DNA of 64,000 nt from JANXLO01 sp038231295 (GTDB taxonomy: Bacteria; Armatimonadota; Chthonomonadetes; Chthonomonadales; Chthonomonadaceae): NCBI GenBank assembly GCA_038231295.1, contig JBBRLP010000002.1, positions 1-64,000 of the forward strand, in the 5' to 3' direction. The stretch's first letter is position 1, and the number at the start of each line of letters is the position of its first letter. Under the pieces are notes generated by a model that was not told the origin of the DNA, did not search any database, and worked only from the letters and a program-made list of their open reading frames with translations. Made by a program: the position numbers and the translations under genes. Shown here piece by piece: positions 16,704 to 24,826 of the stretch.

Positions 16704-18677
16704 TTATCGCTTCTGGAAACGCAGCAGTACCCAGCCGCCGCGCTCCGTTCCCTCTTGAAACAGTTCCGAGGCTCGCAGATCGGGGGCCTTTGCCAGTTCG
16801 CCCTGAATCTCGCCCGCATAGACATCTCCCGCCGTGACGACATCTACCTGCGCCACCGACCCCTGCATCTGCGCTCGCAAATAGGGCAGGAGCGGCTCCT
16901 CTTTGCGTTCCAGTGGGGAGTAACCGCCGTAGTAGAGCATACTCGGTCGGCGCGGGATGATGTGGTAGAAGAGAACGGGGATGCCGGATGCCGCGTCTGC
17001 ACTTGCCGCCGCTGCGGAATGCTGATAAGGGCCAAGAACGAATTTCGACGCGACCGCATAGCCTTCCGTCGTGCCGACGGCGATCAGCCCCGTCATGGCA
17101 GCCGCCAGAAGTCCTACCCCCGCCATGCGTCCCTGCGGAGAGTATCCCTTCCAGCGGAAACAGGCCCATGCCGCACCGCAGCCTGCCAGCAACAGCATCG
17201 TGATATGCAGCAGCGTCTTTATCATCTCTGGCGGTATGGGGCGATCTTTCGGCACCAGATACGGCGCGGCGATGGTGCCGACGACCAGAATTCCGGCGGT
17301 GAGCGCCGCGGCGAGCGCCCCGCCAACGGCTCCTCGCCGCCCCTCCCGAATCAGCCGATCCAGCCACAGGCCCGTCAGGAGCGCGGCGGCAGGGTAGCAA
17401 GGCACGATATAGGTGGGAAGTTTTGCCGCGCCGATAGTGAAGAAGACAAAGATAGTCCAGAACCAGACCAGCAGAAAATCCTGTGCGGAAGCGGGAGGAA
17501 GGTCAGGAGCAACGGCATTGGGAGCGTCGGCTTCGTCCGGGGAGAGCGACTCCAGCGAGAACGCTGCCTGTTTGTGACCGGGGAGCGGAGCGGCAGGAGC
17601 GAGAGACGGCGTATTGATTCGTCGGAAGGCGACGGGCGCGAAGCAGGCCCAGGGAAAGAAACCAACGAGGAAATAGACGAAATAGGTCGGCAAAGGCGCG
17701 TTATGGACCGTATCGAGGCCCTTGAACCGCCCGATATGCTGCCGAACAATGTACTCTTGCACCCACGTTCTGCCCTCGGCATCCCGTTCGTGCGTTCGCG
17801 CTATCGCCAGATGCCAGGGTGCGATCACGAGACCGACGAGCAGCAGCCCCCACAGCGGACGCAGGAGGCGGAGGCGGCTGAGACCTTCCGCGATGCCTCT
17901 GAGCCTGCCGTTGGCGCTGACGAGAAGACCCTGCCCCCCTCCCCACTGCGCCACCGCCGAAACCTGAGAGAAGGCCAGATATGTCCCGATAACCAGTGCG
18001 GGAAGCAGCAGACCGACCGCGCCTTTGGTCAGCACGGCCAACGCGCACGCCCCCCAGAAAATCGCGAAGAGCAACGCAGGGATACGGGAGTAGCGGCGTG
18101 GGAGAAGCGCGTGAATCAGGGACTTGCCCGCCTCGGAATGGCGCGACAGGATTTCGTAGAAGGCGAACAGGGCGATGCTGAACCAGAGGACGAGCAGGCC
18201 GTCCGTCGTCATCTGCCGCGCATCTATGAGGGTCATGGGCGCGGTCGCATAGACGACGCCAGCGAGCAGCCCCGCCCGTCTACCGAACCAGCGTGTTCCC
18301 GCATACGCGACCAACCCGGTCGTCAGCAGCGCGGCGAGCGCGACGGGCAGCCTCGCTGCGCCTTCAGACATTCCAAACAGACGCAGGGAAGCAGCGCAGA
18401 CCCAGTAGACGAGGATCGGCTTTTCAAAGAACGGAACGACTTTCTGTTTCGGGTGGAGCAGAGGCCGGGAGTTGAGGCGCGGGGTCACCATATCCCCGCT
18501 CTGCGCCATCTGTCGGGCGCAGGTGACATACAGCGCTTCATCCAGATCGAAGAGAGGAACGCTGCCGAGCCGCCAGAAAAACAGAAACAGGCAGAGCAAC
18601 GCCAGTCCCCATTCCGGGAGGCGAAACACGCGCTGTTTGTCCCCTGGCAAGACCGGGAGAGGTTCGGTTGGATTCAT
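16704..18677 (-). CDS. GT39-type (ArnT/PMT-like) membrane glycosyltransferase
   Basis: This 657-residue integral membrane protein has the GT-C fold. The first luminal loop holds FDLDEALY (near res. 43-50) with the acidic pair used as catalytic base in the family. About 11-13 transmembrane helices follow, and the DARQMTTDGLL loop (near res. 165) matches the ArnT/PMT 2 family pattern. Such enzymes move a sugar from an undecaprenyl- or dolichyl-phosphate carrier to lipid A, proteins or glycans on the periplasmic face. The C-terminal ~100 residues form a soluble periplasmic domain. A long Ala/Pro/Asp-rich loop lies at ~360-390. It is separate from LysR and folC by 34 bases. Confidence 0.88.
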   Translation of the reverse strand: MNPTEPLPVLPGDKQRVFRLPEWGLALLCLFLFFWRLGSVPLFDLDEALYVTCARQMAQSGDMVTPRLNSRPLLHPKQKVVPFFEKPILVYWVCAASLRLFGMSEGAARLPVALAALLTTGLVAYAGTRWFGRRAGLLAGVVYATAPMTLIDARQMTTDGLLVLWFSIALFAFYEILSRHSEAGKSLIHALLPRRYSRIPALLFAIFWGACALAVLTKGAVGLLLPALVIGTYLAFSQVSAVAQWGGGQGLLVSANGRLRGIAEGLSRLRLLRPLWGLLLVGLVIAPWHLAIARTHERDAEGRTWVQEYIVRQHIGRFKGLDTVHNAPLPTYFVYFLVGFFPWACFAPVAFRRINTPSLAPAAPLPGHKQAAFSLESLSPDEADAPNAVAPDLPPASAQDFLLVWFWTIFVFFTIGAAKLPTYIVPCYPAAALLTGLWLDRLIREGRRGAVGGALAAALTAGILVVGTIAAPYLVPKDRPIPPEMIKTLLHITMLLLAGCGAAWACFRWKGYSPQGRMAGVGLLAAAMTGLIAVGTTEGYAVASKFVLGPYQHSAAAASADAASGIPVLFYHIIPRRPSMLYYGGYSPLERKEEPLLPYLRAQMQGSVAQVDVVTAGDVYAGEIQGELAKAPDLRASELFQEGTERGGWVLLRFQKR

Positions 18678-18711
18678 GGCTAAAGCATACCTGACAGGCA
18701 GGCGAATTGGC

Positions 18712-19614
18712 TCATCGGTTTTCTCTGGGAGCGGCAGGCGCGGTCAACTGCTTGAGAAAGACGCTTGCCACATGGGAGAGGCGGTCTTTGCGCCAGACCG
18801 CGACGAGGGTGCGGGTCGGGCGCGGGGCAGTCAGTTCCACCACCGTCGCGCCGGTAGGTGGGTGGATGGCGAGACGCGGGAGAAGCGCGATTCCCAATCC
18901 GGCGGCGACAAGCTCCTGCATCCCCTGGGCGCTGCCACTGATACAGGCGATTCGCGGCACGAACCCGGCGGCAACACAGGCGGCGAAGAGCGGATGGGCC
19001 GAAGTAGAACCTTCGGGAACCCAGATAAAGTCTTCGGCGGCAAGCGCAGAGAGGGCGACTGATTCCTGCCCCGCTAACGGATGGGAGGAGGGAACGACCA
19101 GCGCCAACTCCTCCTGAAACAGTGTGCATTCCTCCAGCCCTTCGATCTGATAGGGGAGATGGACGATGCCGATGTCGGCCTTCCCGGTCGCGACCGCTTC
19201 CGCGACGGCTCTTGCCGGGACGGTCTCCCGCAACGTGATTTCGATGGCGGGAAACTCCTGCCGAAAGCGGGCGAGGTGGCGCGGCAGGAGGTGCTGACCG
19301 GGAGTCGGGAGCGTCCAGAGGGCAAGCTGCCCGCGCCGCAGTCCGACCACTTCCTGAATCGCCCGTTTCGCGGTCTGCTCCTCTTCCAGTATCCGCTCGG
19401 CATGGAGCAGGAGTGCCTGTCCCGCGTCAGTCAACTGGACAGCGCGGCCCTGCCGATGAAACAGCAGGGCGCCGACTTCCCTCTCCAGATTGGCGATCTG
19501 CTGCGATAGCGACGGTTGAGAGACGTGATTGGCCTCCGCCGCACGAGTGAAATGCTGCATACGGGCGGCGGCGACGAAATAGCGCAGTTGAAAAATCTCC
19601 ATGCGTTGGCTCAT
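18712..19614 (-). CDS. LysR-family transcriptional regulator
   Basis: The 300-residue protein has the standard N-terminal winged helix (LRYFVAAARMQHFTRAAEA, then HVSQPSLSQQIANLEREVG). The effector-binding domain (res. ~90-295) matches the CynR/CatR/CbbR type. It starts 3 bases after the folC stop, so it is read as the second gene of a folC operon rather than divergently from a target gene, which is unusual for LysR regulators. The coinducer and targets are unknown. Confidence 0.93.
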   Translation of the reverse strand: MSQRMEIFQLRYFVAAARMQHFTRAAEANHVSQPSLSQQIANLEREVGALLFHRQGRAVQLTDAGQALLLHAERILEEEQTAKRAIQEVVGLRRGQLALWTLPTPGQHLLPRHLARFRQEFPAIEITLRETVPARAVAEAVATGKADIGIVHLPYQIEGLEECTLFQEELALVVPSSHPLAGQESVALSALAAEDFIWVPEGSTSAHPLFAACVAAGFVPRIACISGSAQGMQELVAAGLGIALLPRLAIHPPTGATVVELTAPRPTRTLVAVWRKDRLSHVASVFLKQLTAPAAPRENR

Positions 19615-19617
19615 AAC

Positions 19618-21006
19618 TCAGAAGTTCGGGATAGGCTCAGCAGCGATTGGGGCGGTCAAGTTGGCGAGGGGAACCTCCCCAATGGTATAGAACGAGCCGG
19701 TCACCAGCACCAAATCTTCCGGGCCAGCGGCGGCAATCGCAGCCATGACCGCCTCGGAGACTCTGGGAATGACGGTGACCTGCGGCGTAAAGCGGCGAGC
19801 GGCCTCCGCGATCTGTTCGGCAGGCAGGGCGCGTTTCCAGTCCGGCTGACAGACGTAGAGGTGGGCGGCTTCGGAGGCGAACGGAGCCAGGACTTCGGCA
19901 GGGTCGTGCCCGCCGACCATGCCAATGACGAGCAGCATCCTCCGAATCCCGTTGCGTTCACGCAGTGCCGTAATGGGGCCGTGCAGTGCCTCCGCCGCGA
20001 TGCCGTTGTGCGCTCCGTCCAGAACGAGCAGGGTCCCTGTGGACAGTCGAATCTCCTGGAGCCTTCCCGGCAGCGAAACCGTCGACAGCGCCGCTTGCAC
20101 TGCCTCCAGCGGAAGAGGCTTGCCGAGGGCGTTGAGGGCGGCTTCGACGGCAGCGACCGCGCAGGTGGCGTTGACACGCTGATACTGCCCGTCCATTCGC
20201 AGGCTCAGGTCGGAATAGACGTGCGTGGGCGTGGCGATGCGGAAGTGCGACTGGTGGAGATTGACCGCATTGGCCGCATCCGGTTCGTAGTTCCAGCGGA
20301 TGCTGGCAGAATCCCCGGTCGGTGCATTTGCCTCCCCGAAGCGAACCAGCGAGAGCGGAACGCTGCGTTCCCCGGCGATGCGGCGGATAACTTCCAGCGC
20401 CTCTTCATTTTCGACAGCGGTGATGCAGGGGATTCCGGGCTTGAGGATGCCCGCCTTCTCAACGGCAATCAGGGCATGGGTATCGCCGAGAATCTGCGTA
20501 TGATCAAGACCGATATTCGTGATGACGGTCGCCGTCGGCTGCACGAGGTTCGTCGCGTCCAGTCGCCCGCCGATCCCGACCTCAATGCAAGCGAAATCTA
20601 CGTTCCTCTCCGCGAAATAGAGGAAGGCGAGGAGCGTTTTGAGTTCAAATTCCGTCGTCTGGCCGAGGTCTGTCAGTGCCAACGCTTCGATATGCGGTCG
20701 TGCCAGCGTGACGAGGCGGGCGAAGTCTTCACGCGAAATCATCTCGCCATCCACCTGTACCCGCTCACGCACATCGAAAACGTAAGGCGAAAAGTAGCTG
20801 CCGACCCGATAGCCCGCCCTCTTCAAAATACCGGCAGAAAGGGCCGTCGTGGAGCCTTTGCCCTTCGTTCCCGCGATATGCACGATGGCGTACCGATTCT
20901 GCGGATTCCCCAATCGCCTGCACAGCGCATCGAACCGCTCGTTGCCCAGCTTCCACCCGAACCGTAGCAGCCCTTCCATATACTGTAGAGCCTCTTCAAA
21001 TTGCAT
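19618..21006 (-). CDS. folC: Dihydrofolate synthase / folylpolyglutamate synthase
   Basis: The ~462-residue Mur-ligase-family enzyme shows the opening FEEALQYMEGLLRFGWKLG, the P-loop GTKGKGSTTA, the Omega-loop SPYVFDVRERVQVDGE and the ATP/metal segment CIEVGIGGRLDATN. It adds glutamate to dihydropteroate and to folates. I use the ATG at 21006; a GTG lies two codons upstream. The start overlaps the 3' end of a broken ABC-2 permease reading frame by about 11-17 bases, so the two were once probably coupled. The LysR gene follows directly. Confidence 0.95.
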   Translation of the reverse strand: MQFEEALQYMEGLLRFGWKLGNERFDALCRRLGNPQNRYAIVHIAGTKGKGSTTALSAGILKRAGYRVGSYFSPYVFDVRERVQVDGEMISREDFARLVTLARPHIEALALTDLGQTTEFELKTLLAFLYFAERNVDFACIEVGIGGRLDATNLVQPTATVITNIGLDHTQILGDTHALIAVEKAGILKPGIPCITAVENEEALEVIRRIAGERSVPLSLVRFGEANAPTGDSASIRWNYEPDAANAVNLHQSHFRIATPTHVYSDLSLRMDGQYQRVNATCAVAAVEAALNALGKPLPLEAVQAALSTVSLPGRLQEIRLSTGTLLVLDGAHNGIAAEALHGPITALRERNGIRRMLLVIGMVGGHDPAEVLAPFASEAAHLYVCQPDWKRALPAEQIAEAARRFTPQVTVIPRVSEAVMAAIAAAGPEDLVLVTGSFYTIGEVPLANLTAPIAAEPIPNF

Positions 21007-21898
21007 GGTCACTCGTTTTCTTTTTTATTCGCGGCAATCTCGCTTCACGCTTCCGGCAGAGTCGCACGGTCAGAGAGTACAGCAGCGCCGGTAATATCAG
21101 TATCCACAAAACATCTGCTGCCAGATCTTAAGCCCACCAATGCGACCGCAGAGAGAGCGGGCCGTATTCGTCGTAACTGTTGGGAGTAATCGGCCAGAGT
21201 ATCACGGACCAGGTATAGGGTATCGCATTGGGGAAGAGAGAAAACACAGCATTGATTAGAATAAAGAAGCCCACCGGCAGAACGACCAGCAGAGTCACCA
21301 GGGACATGACAATGGCCGTCCGAGTCCGCCGGGAACAGGCGGAGATGAATAAGCCGAGTGTGACAAACGAAACGCTGTGTCCGAAGAGGCGAATGCCAAG
21401 CTACAGGAGATAGATTCCCAGACGAGCCGCCGTCCACCAGACAGGCTTCGTTCCTGTAGCCGTATAATAGGCATTCCGTTCCTCGTCATTCAGATAGAGG
21501 ACAATACCCGTGCAGAGCAGCCAGAAGGGAACGAAAAGCCCAATCCAGCCCGCGCAGAGTAGCGTTCTCGCCAGCCACTTGCCCCGCACCACTGTTCCCA
21601 CACCTACAGGGGTAATCTGGAGGGCCTCCCACGCGCCACGATCCTTCTCCCGTGTGATTAGCGTAGCGCCAGCCAGAGTGCAGCCGATATTGACCGCAAG
21701 CAGGAATATTGCACCGAACACCAGTTCCAGGTATCCGCCATAACCCCTTCCGATTCTCGTAGGGAGCAGAAGCAACGGCGAGAGGGAGATGCCGCCAAAA
21801 AGCGCCAGCACGACCACGCTCAGGCTAAACTTCTTGCCATCCGACCAGCGGCGCCACCAGGCGGGAAAGAACCAGTAGCGAAACAGCGTCCCGTCCAT
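20996..21898 (-). pseudogene. ABC-2-type transporter permease with two in-frame stops
   Basis: Read in one frame from ATG 21898 to the TGA at 20996-20998, this is a 300-codon permease: N-terminal part with three helices (LSVVVLALFGGISLSPLLLL, LELVFGAIFLLAVNIG) and the ABC-2 motif TLITREKDRGAWEALQITP, then further helices. It is cut by TAG at 21401-21403 (after GIYLL) and TAA at 21128-21130 (after SHWWA). Clear coding resumes after each stop (LGIRLFGHSVSFVTLGLFI; DLAADVLWILILPALLY). No frameshift has accumulated. No ATPase gene is nearby. It is most simply a young pseudogene; readthrough or sequencing error are alternatives. Confidence 0.75.
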
Positions 21899-21937
21899 GC
21901 GATTTCTCTCCGCCTTGCTTCACAGACTACGGATGTT

Positions 21938-22083
21938 CAGCGGACTAAAGTCCTCTGCTGGATGACCTTCGGCCAAACGTCCTACGGACGTATCCCTTTA
22001 CGACCGAGTTTCTTCCGCGCAGAGAGGTTGTTTCCGAAGGAAACTCGGCCGCAGGCCATACAGCAGAGGACTTTAATCCGCTG
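21938..22083. repeat. Extragenic palindromic element, copy 1
   Basis: Terminal arms 21938-21960 and 22061-22083 (cagcggactaaagtcctctgctg) are inverted copies with one mismatch in 23. Inside are small hairpins such as cgtcc/ggacg and gtttcc-gaa-ggaaac (22030-22044), the latter followed by a ggccgcagg box. The element fills most of the gap between the broken permease and the sugar isomerase gene. A related core occurs at 28493-28518. Confidence 0.8.
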
Positions 22084-22159
22084 GCGACGCAGGGATAGCC
22101 AGACTGTACAATCCCATAATCCGACAAATCATAGTTCAAGACAAACCGATCTGCCTGAG

Positions 22160-23164
22160 TTACTTGTCGAAGTTCGAGTCGAAGGCGATGTCGGAGGGTT
22201 TGAAGTCAGCTTGCCGGACGAACTCTGCCGCTTCCGTCGCGCCGTGTTCGCGGTTCATGCCACTGTCTTCCCACTCGACGGAGAGCGGCCCCTGGTAGTT
22301 GACATAGTTCAGGGCGCGGATGATCTCCTCGAACTCGATAGAGCCGTGACCGAGCGAACGGAAGTCCCAGTACCGCTCCGGGCTGCCGAAATTGACGTGT
22401 CCGCCAAAGACGCCGACCTTCTTGGGAGTGAGCGACCAGTAGACGTCTTTCATGTGGACATGGAAGATACGGTCGGAGAACTCATAGATAAACTGCACGT
22501 AGTCCACGCCCTGGTAGCCGAGGTGGCTGGGATCGTAGTTGAAGCCGAAGGCAGGATGGTTGTCCAGCGCCTCCAGTGTGCGCCGTGCGGAGACGATGTC
22601 GAAGGCGATTTCGGTGGGATGGACTTCCAGCGCGAACTTGACGCCGTTCTCCGCGAATACGTCCAGAATCGGTGTCCAGCGCTCTTTGAGCAGCGCGTAG
22701 CCCGCTTCGATCTGACCGGGCATGACGGGCGGGAATGAATAGAGCAGGTGCCAGATGGAGGAGCCGGTGAAGCCGTTCACAACGCCGACGCCCAGATTCT
22801 TCGCGGCCTTCGCGGTCAGTTTCATCTCTTCGGCGGCGCGGGCGTTCACCCCTGCCGGGTCGCCGTCGCCCCAGACATGCGGGGGCAGGATAGCCTTGTG
22901 CCGCTCGTCAATGATGTCGAGGACGCCCTGACCGGCGAGGTGGTTGCTGATGGCCCAGGTCTTCAAGCCGTGTTTCGCCAGGATGTCGTGGCGGGACTGG
23001 CAGTAGGCGGCGGAGTCGGGGCCAGTGGCCTGAACGGGGTCGAAATGATCGCCCCAGCAGGGCAGTTCGATGCCGTCGTAACCAAACGCCTTCGCCTTTG
23101 CAGCAGCGGTTTCAAACGGCAGATCGGCCCACTGGCCGGTAAACAGGGTAACGGGTCGAGCCAT
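22160..23164 (-). CDS. Sugar phosphate isomerase/epimerase (AP-endonuclease 2 TIM barrel)
   Basis: The 334-residue TIM-barrel protein begins VTLFTGQWADLPFETAA, has the strand FGYDGIELPCWGDHFDP, and carries the metal-binding acidic and His residues of the family: E in LEVHPTEIAF, the FNYDPSHLGY Asp/His, HVHMKDV and the C-terminal SVEWEDSG. These enzymes isomerise or epimerise ketoses or inositol derivatives with Mn/Co. No signal peptide is present, in contrast to the Tat-exported relative at 51360. The natural substrate is unknown. Confidence 0.9.
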   Translation of the reverse strand: MARPVTLFTGQWADLPFETAAAKAKAFGYDGIELPCWGDHFDPVQATGPDSAAYCQSRHDILAKHGLKTWAISNHLAGQGVLDIIDERHKAILPPHVWGDGDPAGVNARAAEEMKLTAKAAKNLGVGVVNGFTGSSIWHLLYSFPPVMPGQIEAGYALLKERWTPILDVFAENGVKFALEVHPTEIAFDIVSARRTLEALDNHPAFGFNYDPSHLGYQGVDYVQFIYEFSDRIFHVHMKDVYWSLTPKKVGVFGGHVNFGSPERYWDFRSLGHGSIEFEEIIRALNYVNYQGPLSVEWEDSGMNREHGATEAAEFVRQADFKPSDIAFDSNFDK

Positions 23165-23204
23165 GTTCGCGTGTCTCCTCGTGAGGGTGTGGTTCCAGCG
23201 TTGT

Positions 23205-23232
23205 CGCCGTTTCCCTCCTGCGGGAAACGGCG
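23205..23232. terminator. Hairpin between sugar isomerase and lipoprotein genes
   Basis: Arms cgccgtttccc (23205-23215) and its complement (23222-23232) enclose a 6-base loop. It lies downstream of the minus-strand lipoprotein gene. No long T-run follows on that strand, so attenuation or termination is tentative. Confidence 0.45.
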
Positions 23233-23234
23233 CA

Positions 23235-23349
23235 GTAACTTCTCATCAGCCTTCCATGCCGTGCAGGCGCCTTATCGCAGAAACCTGCCTGCTCCCCCGG
23301 AATCGGGGACTGGGGCGAATTGGAGGCAGGCGCGGTAACTTCTCATCAG
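23235..23349. repeat. Direct repeat gtaacttctcatcag, exactly 100 bases apart
   Basis: The 15-base word gtaacttctcatcag occurs at 23235-23249 and 23335-23349; one further ggcgc-type match extends it upstream. The second copy covers the stop codon of the lipoprotein gene. It may mark a small duplication that placed a second 3' end downstream. Confidence 0.7.
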
Positions 23350-24602
23350 GGTTTTACTGCCTGGGTCTTAGACTTCTCAGGCGTCGCGGCGGAACTCTGA
23401 GCCGGGGCCGCCGATGTCACCGCAGGGGGCAGACTCTGCGGATGGGGAGTCGTGTCTTTGCCTTTCCGCAGCGCTGACTCGTTGTAGCGATTTCCCGCGT
23501 TCCACAGCAGATACTCATAGATGTTCAGGTCATGCAGGCCCTTGATCTCCGCCTTGACCTCTTCCGGGCCATATTTGACGTGGCGCAGGTTGAAATCCTG
23601 TATCCAGGGGCGGAGTTTGCATTTGGGGTTCGCCACAAGCCGCTTCTGGGCATCCCCGACAGAGAGCGTGATTGTTTTGTACGGCTCCTTGTTGGGGTCC
23701 TTCATCCCGTATTCGCCGTAAGCGTAGTGGGAGGGATAGACCATTGGACTCAGATAGTCCACGTCCTGCACCACCTTCTCAAACTTCTGCCCGATGCCCT
23801 CGTCGTCTTTGACACGGCTTGTCAGGCCAAATACGTCCGCCGAGAACCAGCCGCCCTGCGCGTGAATCTTCTCACCTGCGTATTTGAGAAACGCCGCGAT
23901 CTGATCTTCCCGTTTCGCTCCCGCCGGTTTGCCCTCGTAGCGCAGGTTCTTGTCCTCGCTCGTGAAACGCACATAGTCGAACTGAATATCCTTGAACCCG
24001 TGCTTGAGGGCATCCAGAGCGATGTCTACGTTGTAGTCCCACACTTTTTTGCTATAGGGGTTGAGCCAGTAGTGGTGGGTATGGTCATGCCAGAGGTTGC
24101 CATTGGCGTCATGAACGGCGAGTTCCGGGTGCGCCAGGGCGAGTTTGTTGTCTCGCATACAGGCGATACGGGCGATAGGGAAGATGTGATGCTCGCTCAG
24201 TTTCGTCATGACCGGCGCGACTTTATACGCATGGTTCAGCGCTTTGGACTCTTTGACGAGCGGCAAATCCATGTCGTAATACACCTCGCCGTCGTCCTTG
24301 ACATCTATCACCATCGCGTTCAGTTCGGTGCGGTCCACCAGTGCGATCAGTTGGTCGAGGCGTTTCGTTCCCGCCGACCAGCCGGTCACATAGATGCCGC
24401 GTATTCCTTCTGGAGGGAGCGGAGACTTCTCCAGCGGTCCGTTCGGAGCAGCTGGCTTTGCCGGTGTGTTTTTCACTACCAGAGTCGGCGTGACCGGCGC
24501 GGCTGTGTTCGGTTTCTGTCCGCAGCCGGTCTGTGTCAGAGCAAGTGTGAGGGCAGGCAACACGAGCGTTGTTGCCGTGCGGAAGATGGAATTGGGTTTC
24601 AT
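23346..24602 (-). CDS. Lipoprotein with DUF4015 putative glycoside hydrolase domain
   Basis: The ATG at 24602 (SD ggaaaacga) gives a 418-residue protein with a lipoprotein signal: MKPNSIFR, hydrophobic LVLPALTLALT, lipobox QTGC (Cys near 26). A Pro/Ala/Thr linker follows and then the DUF4015 putative glycosyl hydrolase domain (res. ~60-385): GIRGIYVTGWSAG, MVIDVKDDGEVYYD, FPIARIACMRD, IQFDYVRFTSE, ADVFGL, DYLSPMVYPSHY, LRPWIQDF. The fold is a GH13-like TIM barrel; the conserved Asp/Glu set looks intact. A Pro/Ala/Ser tail ends it. It is predicted to sit on the outer membrane or cell surface. The substrate is unproven in this family. Confidence 0.88.
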   Translation of the reverse strand: MKPNSIFRTATTLVLPALTLALTQTGCGQKPNTAAPVTPTLVVKNTPAKPAAPNGPLEKSPLPPEGIRGIYVTGWSAGTKRLDQLIALVDRTELNAMVIDVKDDGEVYYDMDLPLVKESKALNHAYKVAPVMTKLSEHHIFPIARIACMRDNKLALAHPELAVHDANGNLWHDHTHHYWLNPYSKKVWDYNVDIALDALKHGFKDIQFDYVRFTSEDKNLRYEGKPAGAKREDQIAAFLKYAGEKIHAQGGWFSADVFGLTSRVKDDEGIGQKFEKVVQDVDYLSPMVYPSHYAYGEYGMKDPNKEPYKTITLSVGDAQKRLVANPKCKLRPWIQDFNLRHVKYGPEEVKAEIKGLHDLNIYEYLLWNAGNRYNESALRKGKDTTPHPQSLPPAVTSAAPAQSSAATPEKSKTQAVKP

Positions 24603-24671
24603 TCGTTTTCCAATGTTGAGGGTAAAGACTGCCGTTCTCTCGAGCAACGGAGCCGCAATTTGCTGAGTGAT

Positions 24672-24700
24672 ATTCTAACACACTTCGCACGGCTTGTCTA
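24672..24700 (-). promoter_or_regulatory. Promoter of the DUF4015 lipoprotein gene
   Basis: On the minus strand TAGACA (24700-24695) and TAGAAT (24677-24672) are 17 bases apart. The expected transcript start near 24665 leaves a ~63-base leader before ATG 24602. It is back-to-back with the promoter at 24730. Confidence 0.6.
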
Positions 24701-24729
24701 TCGCAAGCGCAGGATTTTCTATGCGATGC

Positions 24730-24758
24730 TTGACCATTTGGTTCGCAGCGACTATAAT
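24730..24758 (+). promoter_or_regulatory. Consensus-like sigma-70 promoter (TTGACC-17-TATAAT)
   Basis: TTGACC at 24730-24735 and a perfect TATAAT at 24753-24758 are 17 bases apart. Transcription should begin near 24765. This nearly excludes normal initiation at the ATG at 24770 and favours the SD-led ATG at 24827. Confidence 0.8.
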
Positions 24759-24826
24759 GAGACAGGACAATGAGTGTCCACGTCTCTGACTATTCCGAGT
24801 CGTATCTCAGTACCCGAGGAACCTTC

